Assembly (NCBI GenBank): GCA_947624375.1
Contig: CANQKD010000011.1
Location: forward strand, 1-64,000
Source: an uncultured Clostridia bacterium
GTDB lineage: Bacteria; Bacillota; Clostridia; Oscillospirales; Ruminococcaceae
Direction: 5' to 3'
DNA: 64,000 bases
A program made the translations under genes and the position numbers. Of the stretch, positions 15,250-24,885 are shown piece by piece (the stretch's first letter is position 1; each line of letters begins with the position of its first letter). Under the pieces are notes generated by a model. That model ran no database searches, was not told the DNA's origin, and saw only the letters and a program-made list of their open reading frames with translations.

Positions 15250-15942
15250 CTATTTTTTATATATTCTTGCTCCATACAGAGCTGTTCCCACTCTTACGAG
15301 AGTTGAGCCGTGCTTTACCGCGGTCACATAGTCTCCCGACATTCCCATAGAAAGCGTATCAAAACAGCCGCTATGGTCATGATTTTCTTTCATATCAAGA
15401 TAAAGCCTATGCATACTGTCAAACACATCTTCACCGCAGCCCGGCGGCGGAATGGTCATAAGTCCACGCACTCTGACGTTTTTAAGCTGCTCTATGGCGT
15501 ATATGGCTTCGTCGGTCTGCTCTTTTTCAAAGCCGCCTTTGGTAAGCTCACTGCCGATATTTATCTGCACGAGTATATCCATCACCTTGCCGTGCTTCCC
15601 AGCCTGCTTATCTATAGCCTGCGCGAGAGGCAGCGTGCCTACAGACTGTATCATAGAAACGCTGTCTATGATATACTTTATTTTATTGGTTTGCAGATTG
15701 CCTATAAACTGCACCTCGCAGGGTTTATAGATATCTTTTTTAGAAAGATACTCCTGCACTCTGTTCTCGCCCAGCAGGTCAACGCCGAGGTCGATCGATC
15801 GGTTTACAAGCTGCGGATCAACGGTCTTGGTAACGCCCATTATGCGCACTTTTCTGCCGTCTGCATACTTTGCCGAGGCTTCATTTACATTATAGCATAT
15901 TGTTTTATAATTTTCAACAAGATATTTTTCGTTTTCGGTCAT
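15250..15942 (-). CDS. PLP-binding protein of the YggS/YlmE/PLPBP family
   Basis: 230 residues of the single-domain alanine-racemase-like fold. The PLP lysine is in VRIMGVTKTVDP (about 33-44), and the family pieces GENRVQEYLSK, FIGNLQTNK and SMGMSGDYVTAVKHGSTLVRVG are clear. These proteins keep pyridoxal phosphate balance rather than racemise amino acids. Its position just upstream of sepF is that of ylmE in the Bacillus division cluster. Confidence 0.93.
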   Translation of the reverse strand: MTENEKYLVENYKTICYNVNEASAKYADGRKVRIMGVTKTVDPQLVNRSIDLGVDLLGENRVQEYLSKKDIYKPCEVQFIGNLQTNKIKYIIDSVSMIQSVGTLPLAQAIDKQAGKHGKVMDILVQINIGSELTKGGFEKEQTDEAIYAIEQLKNVRVRGLMTIPPPGCGEDVFDSMHRLYLDMKENHDHSGCFDTLSMGMSGDYVTAVKHGSTLVRVGTALYGARIYKK

Positions 15943-15945
15943 TTT

Positions 15946-17133
15946 CTACACCCCGACCCCACGGCCGTCTATAACGATCTGGTCGTATATCATAAGGCTG
16001 TCTTCGTCATCGGTTATTTCCGAGAGGACAAAATCATCACCCTCATAAATAACGTTTATTTTCTTGAACACATACTCCTCACCGTAGATGATATATACGC
16101 CCTTCTGGTTATCTTTGAACCTTATTGCCTTACGCGGCACTCTTATGCCGTCATAATCATCGAACATCAGCTGTATCTGCTCTACCCTGTTCTTTATTAT
16201 AAACTCGTCTATCATTTCGCAGTCGAGGATAATTATGCAGTCGCCTTTATCGTTTATTTTATCTATCTTCTCAACATACGCGCTGTACACATTGCTGCTG
16301 GAAGACAGTTTGAAATTTACATAGGTATCTGCAAAAAACGGGTTATCGGTATTTATAACGCCTATTATCTTACAGCTATAAGAATCGAACGTTTTGCCTA
16401 TGGCGTTCGCTACGGGCTGAGGGACAGCGCTGACTATTTCTTCTATGCCCTCTTTATCAAGGTCATATATAGTTTCATAGTTGAGGCTCTGCTCATATCC
16501 GTCGGTAGAAGATACGAAATATCCGCCGCTTTTAGAGACAACTGAGCTTGTGGGCTCGTTATATACCTGATCTACCAGCGCTATTTTATCTTCAATAGAA
16601 GAAATAAGCTGTTTATAGTCGCTCTCCACCCCTGTGATGACGTTATACTTATTCATAAGAACACGCATCTGGGCTTCGCTCTCTTTAGCCTTTTCGTACT
16701 CTTTAAGGCGGATATAGTCAGCCATTTCGCCGTACTTTTCGTCTATGAGCCTTCTTACGCTGTCGGCATCGGAATACTCGGTATTTACAAAGCTCTGCGC
16801 TTCTTTCAGACCAGCTATCTCGCTTTCATAGCTTTCTTTTTTCTGCTTTGAAAGTATCTCGGCTTTTGATGCATAGCAGTTGGCTATAACTGCACCTGCG
16901 GAAATTTTGCTGCCGTCGCTGTAGCAATAGTCCACTACCCCTCCCGAGGGAGATGTTATGACCGTTTCGTTTCTTACGATAACGCCTTTGAACGACAGGC
17001 TTTGCGAGACGGAATATTTCAGTGCGACGTTATATGTACACCTATCGTTAGTGACAAAGTATATCTGGCTGCACACTGTCGCTATCAGAAATAAAGACAG
17101 CAAAACGCCGACTACCTTTAACGTCCTTGACAT
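15946..17133 (-). CDS. HlyD-like membrane-anchored protein
   Basis: 395 residues. One N-terminal membrane helix (about 5-27) is followed by a biotinyl-lipoyl-like segment (GVVDYCYSDGSKISAGAVIANCYA), an alpha-helical hairpin (about 85-190), a return beta segment and a beta-rich end. This is the layout of HlyD/MFP adaptor proteins. Similar genes lie between hfq/miaA and ylmE-sepF in other Ruminococcus-like genomes, to my recollection. No transporter partner is adjacent, so a role in export or in envelope assembly at the divisome is only a guess. Confidence 0.75.
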   Translation of the reverse strand: MSRTLKVVGVLLSLFLIATVCSQIYFVTNDRCTYNVALKYSVSQSLSFKGVIVRNETVITSPSGGVVDYCYSDGSKISAGAVIANCYASKAEILSKQKKESYESEIAGLKEAQSFVNTEYSDADSVRRLIDEKYGEMADYIRLKEYEKAKESEAQMRVLMNKYNVITGVESDYKQLISSIEDKIALVDQVYNEPTSSVVSKSGGYFVSSTDGYEQSLNYETIYDLDKEGIEEIVSAVPQPVANAIGKTFDSYSCKIIGVINTDNPFFADTYVNFKLSSSSNVYSAYVEKIDKINDKGDCIIILDCEMIDEFIIKNRVEQIQLMFDDYDGIRVPRKAIRFKDNQKGVYIIYGEEYVFKKINVIYEGDDFVLSEITDDEDSLMIYDQIVIDGRGVGV

Positions 17134-17138
17134 AACTT

Positions 17139-17378
17139 TTACTCGGTCTGCGAACCGGAATCAAGGATATTGATAGCCTTGGCTGGTACTATAGTAGAAA
17201 TGGCGTGCTTATAGATCACATACTGCTTTCCGTCGCAGTCGGCGATGACGATATAGCTGTCAAAGCCTCTTACGACTCCCTTGAACTGAAAGCCGTTGAC
17301 AAGAAAGAATGTCACGGGTATCCTGTCCTTTCTTGCCTGATTCAAAAACACGTCCTGAAGATTGAGATTCTTATTCAT
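17139..17378 (-). CDS. hfq: RNA chaperone Hfq
   Basis: 79 residues with both Sm motifs: [37 protein letters not shown] (Sm1) and [12 protein letters not shown] (Sm2, the Gram-positive version of the YKHA motif). Hfq forms hexamers that bind small RNAs and A-rich tails. It lies directly downstream of miaA, as in many bacteria. The C-terminal tail is short, as in other Firmicutes. Confidence 0.96.
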   Translation of the reverse strand: MNKNLNLQDVFLNQARKDRIPVTFFLVNGFQFKGVVRGFDSYIVIADCDGKQYVIYKHAISTIVPAKAINILDSGSQTE

Positions 17379-17430
17379 TTTTTATGTCCCCTTAATTTAG
17401 TTTCTGCATTATGTTTCTGTCTGTTCATAC

Positions 17431-18405
17431 TTACATATTATAATTATAACATAAAATATTCGATTTGGCTACAGTTATTTTTAAAATTTTTGTGAACTCG
17501 TCATTAAAATTTAACAAATTTATGTCGTCGAGGTATATCCAGTTGATATCTTTGCGCTTACGGAACCATGTAAGCTGTCTTTTTGCATAGCGGCGTGTCT
17601 CTTGTTTTATTTTCTCAACGCAGTTTTCAAGGGTATCCTCGCCGTCAAAATACGGTTTTAATTCCTTGATGCCTATTGCCTGCGCGGCGGTGGAGACGTT
17701 CTCTCTTTTGAAAAACTCCTCAGCCTCCTGCAAAAGACCGTTTTCTATCATTACATCGACACGTTTATTTATTCTTTCATACAGCGCCTCACGGCTGCGG
17801 AAGTTAAGACCTATGATGCAACTATTATAGGGCGAGGCATTTTCACGGCTTTTAATCTGCCTTACCGACATTTTTTCGCCGCTGATCTTACAGACTTCAA
17901 TTGCACGCACAACTCTGTTGACGTTATTTTCATGTATAGCGGCGGCGCTGTCGGGGTCAAGCTTCAAAAGCTGCTGCCACAGGGCATGGACACCGTTTTT
18001 TTCTGCAAAATCAAAAAGCTCTTGACGCAGCTCGGGGCATTTTTCGGTATCATCAAAAGTTATATTATCTACAAGAGAATTGACATAAAGCCCTGTTCCG
18101 CCGACAAGTACAGGCAGTTTACCGCGCGCTGTGATGTCTGCGATAACGCCCTGCGCGAGGGTGACGTAATCGGCAACGGAAAAATCTGCGTCAGGCTGTA
18201 AAAAGTCAACAAGGTGGTGCTTTACGCCCTGCATTTCCTGCGCGGTGGGCTTGGCGGTGGCGATGCTCATGCCCTTATATATTTGCATTGAATCGGCAGA
18301 AACGACTTCGCCGCCAAACTGCCTGGCAAGAATAACACCTGCCGCTGTTTTGCCCGAAGCTGTAGGTCCTACGACTGCCACGAGAGGTATTTTTTCATTA
18401 CTCAT
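17431..18405 (-). CDS. miaA: tRNA dimethylallyltransferase
   Basis: 324 residues. The P-loop GPTASGKTAAGVILA is at residues 13-27, with VVSADSMQIYKGM after it, HHLVDFLQPDADFSVADY near 64, and the VGGTGLYVNSLV segment. MiaA adds a dimethylallyl group to A37 of tRNAs reading U-starting codons, the substrate later methylthiolated by MiaB, whose gene begins the same operon. It follows mutL after 9 bases. Confidence 0.96.
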   Translation of the reverse strand: MSNEKIPLVAVVGPTASGKTAAGVILARQFGGEVVSADSMQIYKGMSIATAKPTAQEMQGVKHHLVDFLQPDADFSVADYVTLAQGVIADITARGKLPVLVGGTGLYVNSLVDNITFDDTEKCPELRQELFDFAEKNGVHALWQQLLKLDPDSAAAIHENNVNRVVRAIEVCKISGEKMSVRQIKSRENASPYNSCIIGLNFRSREALYERINKRVDVMIENGLLQEAEEFFKRENVSTAAQAIGIKELKPYFDGEDTLENCVEKIKQETRRYAKRQLTWFRKRKDINWIYLDDINLLNFNDEFTKILKITVAKSNILCYNYNM

Positions 18406-18414
18406 ATGCTGACC

Positions 18415-20307
18415 TCAGACTATACGCTTGAACTGCTTTTCTATATCTTTTCTGGAAAGCTTTATCATTATCGGTCTGCCGTGAGGGCAATATTTCAAAT
18501 TATCGCTGTTGAAAACGGCTTTGACTATCACTTCAAGCTCGCTTATCGAGCTGTCGTCGTTTGCCTTTATTGCGGAGCGGCAGGCTATTGAATGGAAAAG
18601 CTCATCGAAAATATCAAGTTGGGGGTCTACCTTGGAGTTTATAAGGTTTTGTGCTATCTGCGGCACTAGGTCGGCAGGGTTTGTATCGGCTATCATAACG
18701 GGCACGCCTTTTACCGCGACTGTCGGGGCAAGGTCGGGCTCTATGATAAAGCCAGTTTTCTGCACTTTTTCGGGGTTTTGCGCTATTGCATCGTACTCCT
18801 CGAACGAAAGCTGCACCATTACGGGCTCGATTAGCATCTGGGTATCTAAGCTTTTTACATCGCTTTTGAGCTTTTCAAAGATAAATCTTTCGTGGGCGGC
18901 GTGCTTGTCTATCATATATATATCCTCGCCTGCCTGCACTATTATATATGTTTTGAACACCTCACCGATAACGGTGGGGACTATTTCTTCTGTTTCACTG
19001 TCTTCAACGGGCACGCTTACGGGCTGCTGAGGGCGTTCAAAGGAAGATCGGCTTATATACTGAAACTGTTCGCTATCTTCCGAAAATTCTTTAACATCTT
19101 TATCATCTTGAATATCTTCAACAGGCTCGGGGCGCTGAATAACTCGGCTGTTGAGCGGTGCAGTTGGTGTATACGCAGGTCTTTCTGTCTGCTGAAATGC
19201 CACCTGCTCTACTTTCGGCGCTGTCATTTTCAGCTGCTCGGCCTTTTCGTCTTTGAACATCGGGTGAAGCTGGGCATCTGTAAACTTGCGCTGAGGGATA
19301 TTCATTTCATGCTCTTTATCCTCGGTCATCAGGGCATTTTTTACTGCAAAATAGACGCTGTCGTATATAAGCTTCTCGTTTGAAAAGCGCACTTCAATCT
19401 TTGTAGGGTGCACGTTCACGTCTATAATTTCGGGAGGGATCGCCAGATAAAGCACGCAGGACGGCACTTTGCCGGTCATTATGCTATTGTTATAGGCTTC
19501 ATCAACTGCGTGCATACAGGTCATTGACTTGACATACCTGTTGTTTATAAAAAAGTTCTGAAAAGAGTGGTTGGCCTTTGCCATAAGCGGCTTACAGGTA
19601 AAGCCTGTCACTTTTATGCCGTTATAGCTGTAATCTACGGGCAGAAGCGATGATGCAAACTCTTTGCCGAAAACGCAATATACCGCCGAGCGCAGTTTGC
19701 CGTCGCCTGCGGTGAGAAGATCGTTTTTGTTATCTCTGATAAAACGAAACGATACATCAGGGTGAGAAAGCGCGAGTTTGCTGACTATTGCAGCTATTGC
19801 GTTGCCCTCGGTGACGTCTTTCTTCAAAAACTTCAGGCGCGCGGGCACGTTATAAAAAATATCGCGCACTATCACAGTAGTGCCGTCGGGGCAGCCTGTC
19901 TGCTCATATTCTTCCTGCACGTTGGCGCATATGCGGTACTTACAGCCGAGGCTGTCTTCGGCGCGTTTTGTCAGCACATCTACCTTTGCGACTGCGCATA
20001 TAGATGCCAGCGCCTCGCCGCGAAAACCGAGTGTCATTATACTGTCAAGGTCTGACTGCCGTGATATTTTACTGGTAGCATGGCGCAGAAACGCGGTAGG
20101 AACGTCTTCATAGGCAATGCCGCAGCCGTTATCGGTAACGCGGATAAACGTTCTGCCGCCGTTTTTTATTTCTATTGTAACCAAACTCGCGCCCGAATCT
20201 ATGGCGTTTTCGGTAAGCTCTTTAACAATAGCCGAGGGTCTGTCTATTACCTCTCCTGCGGCGATAAGCTCCGAAATTTCTTTGCCGAGTACGTTTATAC
20301 TGCCCAT
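18415..20307 (-). CDS. mutL: DNA mismatch repair protein MutL
   Basis: 630 residues. The GHKL ATPase domain has ENAIDSGA (about 33-40), TDNGCGI and TLGFRGEALASI. The middle linker (about 340-440) is Pro/Gln/Glu-rich. The C-terminal domain carries the endonuclease signature DKHAAHERFIFE (DQHAx2Ex4E type) and ends with CPHGRPIMIKLSRKDIEKQFKR. This indicates a MutL with its own nicking activity, expected where MutH is absent. Co-transcribed with mutS. Confidence 0.96.
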   Translation of the reverse strand: MGSINVLGKEISELIAAGEVIDRPSAIVKELTENAIDSGASLVTIEIKNGGRTFIRVTDNGCGIAYEDVPTAFLRHATSKISRQSDLDSIMTLGFRGEALASICAVAKVDVLTKRAEDSLGCKYRICANVQEEYEQTGCPDGTTVIVRDIFYNVPARLKFLKKDVTEGNAIAAIVSKLALSHPDVSFRFIRDNKNDLLTAGDGKLRSAVYCVFGKEFASSLLPVDYSYNGIKVTGFTCKPLMAKANHSFQNFFINNRYVKSMTCMHAVDEAYNNSIMTGKVPSCVLYLAIPPEIIDVNVHPTKIEVRFSNEKLIYDSVYFAVKNALMTEDKEHEMNIPQRKFTDAQLHPMFKDEKAEQLKMTAPKVEQVAFQQTERPAYTPTAPLNSRVIQRPEPVEDIQDDKDVKEFSEDSEQFQYISRSSFERPQQPVSVPVEDSETEEIVPTVIGEVFKTYIIVQAGEDIYMIDKHAAHERFIFEKLKSDVKSLDTQMLIEPVMVQLSFEEYDAIAQNPEKVQKTGFIIEPDLAPTVAVKGVPVMIADTNPADLVPQIAQNLINSKVDPQLDIFDELFHSIACRSAIKANDDSSISELEVIVKAVFNSDNLKYCPHGRPIMIKLSRKDIEKQFKRIV

Positions 20308-20323
20308 TTGCCTTACACCTGCT

Positions 20324-22957
20324 TTACAGATACCTGCTTATATCCTTGAAAAATTCTCTGAGTTCGCTGTCGGAAAGTTCGTCGATACTGGTCTTTCTTA
20401 TCCTATCTATAACTATGCCCTCGCCTATCCTGCTAAGTTCCATCTGACCGTTTTCTTCTTCGCTTCGGCGCGCCTTTTCGGCAAGCTCGTTCTTGCGGCG
20501 GTTTTCTTCTTCAAGCTCTGCCAGAAGCTCACGCGAACGGTTGATTATCTTCGGCGGCAGACCCGCAAGTTTTGCGACCTCTATACCGTAACTTTCGTCA
20601 ACGCCGCCCTCGACTATCTTTCTCAAAAACTTTATAGTATCGCCGCTCCTCTTGACGGCAACGGAGAAATTCTTAACTCCTACAAGATCTTTTTCAAGAC
20701 CTATAAGTTCATGGTAGTGGGTAGCGAAAAGCGTTTTGCAGCCGAGCGATTTCAAGGTGCATATATACTCACATACCGCTCTGGCGATGCTTATGCCGTC
20801 AAAAGTTGAAGTGCCTCTGCCGACTTCATCTAAAATAACGAGGCTGTTTTTGGTGGCATGGCGGACGATCTCGGCGACTTCGGTCATCTCTACCATAAAA
20901 GTCGACTGACCTGCTGTAAGGTCATCGCTTGCGCCGACCCTTGTGAATATTCTGTCAACCACCGAAATTTTGGCATAGTCGGCAGGCACAAACGAGCCTA
21001 TCTGCGCCATCAGCGTTATTATTGCGACCTGCCGCATATATGTAGATTTACCAGACATATTGGGTCCTGTTATGATGAGCATTCTATTGTCGGAGCGGTC
21101 GAGGTAGCAGTCATTGGGCACGAAAACTTCGTCCTGCTGCATAAGTTCTACAACGGGGTGGCGGCCGTTTTTGATATTGATTATGCCGTCTATGGCTATC
21201 TCGGGCTTTGAATAGTTGTTCTTGACCGCGACATTCGCAAAGGAGCAAAGCACATCAAGCGCGGCGACTGAAGATGCGGTTTCCTGCACCAGCCGCAGCT
21301 GTGTTGCGATAAAGTCACGCACTTCGGCGAATATCTCGCCCTCCATGGTAAGCACCTTATCGCTTGCGCCGAGAATCGTATTTTCTGCTGTTTTCAGCTC
21401 GTCTGTTATAAATCTCTCGCAGTTGGCAAGGGTCTGTTTTCTAATATAATGCTCGGGTACTAAGTCATAGTAAGACCTGGTGACTTCTATATAATAGCCG
21501 AAAACTCTGTTATAGCCTATTTTAAGGTTCTTGATGCCTGTGGCCTCTTTTTCTTTGTTTTCGATATTTTTTATGATGTCCTTGCCGCCGTCTATAATAC
21601 TGCGCAGGCTGTCAAGCTCCTGATTGAAGCCGTCTTTGATAACTCCGCCGTCTTTGATATTAGCCGAGGGTTCATCGACTATGGCGTTCTCTACAAGATT
21701 GGAAACGGCTTCTAAAGTTGAAATGCCGCCGTTTATCTCACAAAGAAGTTTTGACTTAAAGCCGGAGAGCATGTCTTTTATAGCAGGCAGACGCAGCGCG
21801 GTGAGTGACAATGCTTTCAGATCGCGCGGCGAGGCTGTTTTATACATTACTCTTGTCATAAGGCGCTCGAGGTCATAAACGCCGCTGAGCTGGCTGGTAA
21901 GTTCTCCGAGCTCTACTGCCGAACGGGTGAGTTCTTCGACGGCATCTAGTCTTGCGATAATTTTTGCAGGGTTCACAAGCGGCTGCTCGAGGTAGCTTTT
22001 CAAAAGGCGCTTGCCCATTGAAGTTTTGGTACTGTCAAGCACCCAGAGAAGGCTTCCCTTTTTCTCCTTATTTCGCAGAGTTTCGGTTATTTCAAGGTTG
22101 CGCCTTGCGGTGAAGCCTATTGTCATTATGGGGTCGCTGTCGTGGGTGGTGATAGATGAAAACCTGCCGACCGCGGCTCTCTGGGTCTCTCCTATATAGG
22201 AAAAAAGGCCGCAGACACACTTTGCGGCTATGGTATCGGCTTTAAGACCGAGATCTTCTATACTATTTACAGAAAACTGCTTTGCTGTACTCTCTGCCCC
22301 ACGCTCTATAGAAAAATCATCTTCACTTAAAAGAGAGACTGCGGCTTTCAGCTTATCTTTAACAAAGTCGCTGACGGACTTCATTGCAAGATAGTAGTCG
22401 TTTATAAGTATCTCTGACGGGGAAAAGCGCGAAAATTCGTTGATTATCTCGTTCGCCATATCATTTCCCGAAAAGTTGAAAAGGTGCACTTCGCCCGTTG
22501 AGATATCTGCAAAACACAAAGCGCACTCTTTGGCTTTTGCATAGAAAGAGCAGAGATAGTTATTGCTGGTTTCGTCAAGCAGGCTGCTTTCTATAAGAGT
22601 ACCGGGGGTAACAACGCGCACTATCTCGCGCTTTACCAGACCTTTTGCAAGCGCGGGGTCTTCCATCTGCTCACATATAGCTACCATGAAGCCTTTTTCT
22701 ATAAGCTTTTTAAGATACAGATCGCAGGCATGGTAAGGCACGCCGCACATGGGGGCGCGCTCGTCAAGACCGCAGTCACGCCCTGTAAGGGTAAGATCAA
22801 GCTCTTTAGAGACGGTCACGGCATCTTCAAAGAACATTTCATAAAAGTCGCCGAGGCGGTAGAAAAGAATATGCTTTTCATACTTTTTCTTTATTATAGC
22901 GTACTGCTTCATCATAGGCGACAGCTGTTCTATATCTACATCTGCAAGTCTTAACAA
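20324..22957 (-). CDS. mutS: DNA mismatch repair protein MutS
   Basis: 877 residues, full length. The N-terminal mismatch-binding domain has the FYRLGDFYEMFFEDA motif holding the Phe-x-Glu wedge. Walker A is GPNMSGKST (631-639), followed by DDLTAGQSTFMVEMTE and the Walker B region VILDEVGRGTSTFDG. The C-terminus has a Glu/Lys-rich helix. It recognises mismatches and recruits MutL, encoded next. It starts about 35 bp after ylbF. Confidence 0.97.
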   Translation of the reverse strand: MLRLADVDIEQLSPMMKQYAIIKKKYEKHILFYRLGDFYEMFFEDAVTVSKELDLTLTGRDCGLDERAPMCGVPYHACDLYLKKLIEKGFMVAICEQMEDPALAKGLVKREIVRVVTPGTLIESSLLDETSNNYLCSFYAKAKECALCFADISTGEVHLFNFSGNDMANEIINEFSRFSPSEILINDYYLAMKSVSDFVKDKLKAAVSLLSEDDFSIERGAESTAKQFSVNSIEDLGLKADTIAAKCVCGLFSYIGETQRAAVGRFSSITTHDSDPIMTIGFTARRNLEITETLRNKEKKGSLLWVLDSTKTSMGKRLLKSYLEQPLVNPAKIIARLDAVEELTRSAVELGELTSQLSGVYDLERLMTRVMYKTASPRDLKALSLTALRLPAIKDMLSGFKSKLLCEINGGISTLEAVSNLVENAIVDEPSANIKDGGVIKDGFNQELDSLRSIIDGGKDIIKNIENKEKEATGIKNLKIGYNRVFGYYIEVTRSYYDLVPEHYIRKQTLANCERFITDELKTAENTILGASDKVLTMEGEIFAEVRDFIATQLRLVQETASSVAALDVLCSFANVAVKNNYSKPEIAIDGIINIKNGRHPVVELMQQDEVFVPNDCYLDRSDNRMLIITGPNMSGKSTYMRQVAIITLMAQIGSFVPADYAKISVVDRIFTRVGASDDLTAGQSTFMVEMTEVAEIVRHATKNSLVILDEVGRGTSTFDGISIARAVCEYICTLKSLGCKTLFATHYHELIGLEKDLVGVKNFSVAVKRSGDTIKFLRKIVEGGVDESYGIEVAKLAGLPPKIINRSRELLAELEEENRRKNELAEKARRSEEENGQMELSRIGEGIVIDRIRKTSIDELSDSELREFFKDISRYL

Positions 22958-22991
22958 GAAAACACCTCCAAACGCTGTTTAATGTGCTTTT

Positions 22992-23408
22992 TTAGTGGCA
23001 GCCGCCGCAGGTCGCGCAGCTTCCGCCGCATGATGACGGCTGCTCTTCGGGGCAGGTCATCGGGTCTTCGCCGTTGGCTGACATGGTTATTATGAAGTTG
23101 ATGGAATTGAGAAGTTTATCCATGGCATCCTTGGCATCGTTAAAGCGCACCATGTTCTCATTTTTCATTATTTTTCCGTATATTTCCCTCATATCTTCAT
23201 CGAGCTTTTTCATAAGCTCTTTATCCTGCTCAACCTCGTTTTTCTGCATTTGCTGACTATACTTCATTCTGACGATATTAAATTCGCCGATGAGGTTCTG
23301 AAGCTCTGTGTCCTGGTCGTTTGTCTGCTTTGCGAGGTTATACGCGATATATCTGTCGTCGCACTGCAAAGCTCTGCCCAATTCTCTTGTAAGTTCGATA
23401 ACTGTCAT
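22992..23408 (-). CDS. YlbF/YmcA-family protein with Cys-rich tail
   Basis: 138 residues, mostly helical, matching the YlbF/YmcA (Com_YlbF) family. In Bacillus these proteins form the Y-complex that assists RNase Y in mRNA decay and binds iron-sulfur clusters. The last 22 residues hold five cysteines and a terminal His (SCGGSCATCGGCH), which could bind metal or a cluster. Its position between miaB and mutS is typical of Clostridia. The short N-terminus (VIELTRELGRALQCDDRY) matches the family start. Confidence 0.8.
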   Translation of the reverse strand: MTVIELTRELGRALQCDDRYIAYNLAKQTNDQDTELQNLIGEFNIVRMKYSQQMQKNEVEQDKELMKKLDEDMREIYGKIMKNENMVRFNDAKDAMDKLLNSINFIITMSANGEDPMTCPEEQPSSCGGSCATCGGCH

Positions 23409-23444
23409 AAATATTACTCCTCTGAAAATTTATTTATGCTATGG

Positions 23445-24824
23445 TCAGAGCACTTCGCCAAGAAGCGCCCAGTTCATAGACTTTATTATTTTTACCTTTA
23501 CAAACGTATTTATAAGCCGCTCGCCGCCGTCAAACTCCACTATTATATTCTCGTCAGACTTGCCCGAAAGGCGGTTTTCGCCTGTTCTGCCCTTTTCGGT
23601 GGGAAGCACTGTGAGCGTTTTGCCTACAAACCTTTTGAGCCAATCTTCTGTTATTACCCTTTGCTCATCTAAAAGCTCACGCAGCAGCAGACCTTTTTGC
23701 TTATCGGAAACGTTATCTTCAAGCTCGGCTGCTTTTGTACCGGAGCGTTTAGAATACACATACGAAAAAATATTATCAAATTTAACGCGGTGCAAAAGTT
23801 TTTTTGTATCGCAAAATTGCTCATAAGTTTCGCCGGGAAATCCGACAATAATATCGGTAGTGAACGAAAAATCGGGATCTTTCGAGCGTGCATAATCAAC
23901 TATATCCAGATAATCGCGCGCGGTATAATGCCTGTTCATCTTTTTAAGTATCTCGTCACTTCCGGACTGCACGGGAAGATGCAGATGCTTGCAGACCTTA
24001 TCGAGCGACAAAACAGCATCTATAAGCTCTTTCCCGGCATCTTTGGGGTGGGAGCTTAAAAACCGTATGCGAAAATCGCCGTCTATGGCGTTTATTTTTT
24101 CAAGCAGCGATATAAAGCCATAGCCGTAGGAATTGACGTTCTGACCGAGAAGCGTTATTTCTTTGCAGCCGTTTTCAACAAGCTGTTTTACTTCATCGCA
24201 GACAGCCGTTACTTCTCTGCTGCGCTCTCTGCCTCTGACATAAGGCACGATACAATAGGAGCAGAAGTTATTGCAGCCATACATTATAGGCACGCTTGCC
24301 CTTGCCTTATCGCTGCGATACTGTTTCATTTCCTCGGAAATAAGGTCGCCCTCGCTGTAGAGGCGGAGCACGCGGCTTTTTTCCGCAATGACTTTATAAA
24401 GCATATCGGGCAGCATTTTTGCGCCGTATGTGCCGAAAACTATATCAACAAACTTATAGCTTTCTTTTATGGTATCGACTACCTGCTGCTGCTGAGTCAT
24501 ACAGCCGCACACGCATATTATGAGATCGCTGTTTTGCTCTTTGAGCTTTTTGAAGATACCGAGGTTGCCGAAGACTCTGTCGTGCGCGTTTTCTCTGACG
24601 GCGCAGGTATTTAAGACTATAAGGTCGGCGTTTTCGGGCTTATCGGTAAACGTATAGCCGCAGCCGCTGAGTATGCCCATTATCTTCTCGCTGTCGCTGA
24701 CGTTCTGGGCGCAGCCGTAGGTATGGATATAGCAGGCAGGCTGATTTGGATATGTATCTGCCAGAAGCTGGCGAAGTTTTTCTTCCGAAAGGCTCGGCAC
24801 ACAAGATATAGAAAGATTTTTCAA
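23445..24824 (-). CDS. miaB: tRNA methylthiotransferase MiaB
   Basis: 459 residues. The N-terminal UPF0004 domain has its three cluster cysteines in THTYGCAQN-like, NTCAVRENA and CVCGCMTQQ. The radical-SAM motif is GCNNFCSYC (CxxxCxxC), and a C-terminal TRAM domain follows (LTVLPTEKGRTGENRLSGKS). It adds a methylthio group to i6A37 of tRNA. The start codon appears to be TTG at 24824 with AGGGGA 8 bases before it, which could keep expression low. First gene of the long miaB-to-divIVA run. Confidence 0.95.
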   Translation of the reverse strand: MKNLSISCVPSLSEEKLRQLLADTYPNQPACYIHTYGCAQNVSDSEKIMGILSGCGYTFTDKPENADLIVLNTCAVRENAHDRVFGNLGIFKKLKEQNSDLIICVCGCMTQQQQVVDTIKESYKFVDIVFGTYGAKMLPDMLYKVIAEKSRVLRLYSEGDLISEEMKQYRSDKARASVPIMYGCNNFCSYCIVPYVRGRERSREVTAVCDEVKQLVENGCKEITLLGQNVNSYGYGFISLLEKINAIDGDFRIRFLSSHPKDAGKELIDAVLSLDKVCKHLHLPVQSGSDEILKKMNRHYTARDYLDIVDYARSKDPDFSFTTDIIVGFPGETYEQFCDTKKLLHRVKFDNIFSYVYSKRSGTKAAELEDNVSDKQKGLLLRELLDEQRVITEDWLKRFVGKTLTVLPTEKGRTGENRLSGKSDENIIVEFDGGERLINTFVKVKIIKSMNWALLGEVL

Positions 24825-24856
24825 AAGAGTTCCCCTTTTTTATCACATATAGTATT

Positions 24857-24885
24857 ATTATATCACAAACGCGCACGCATTGCAA
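24857..24885 (-). promoter_or_regulatory. Sigma-A promoter of the miaB-to-divIVA run
   Basis: On the minus strand TTGCAA (24880-24885), a 17-bp spacer and TATAAT (24857-24862). A TGA directly before the -10 gives an extended -10 (TGnTATAAT). The ATG-less miaB leader is about 25-30 nt. Confidence 0.88.

Noticed and set aside
15310..16545. Long plus-strand open frame of 411 codons opposite the YggS and HlyD-like genes
   Set aside because: It is antisense to two well-supported genes, and its product is rich in Tyr, Ile and His in a pattern caused by the opposite-strand codons. No ribosome site or family motif.
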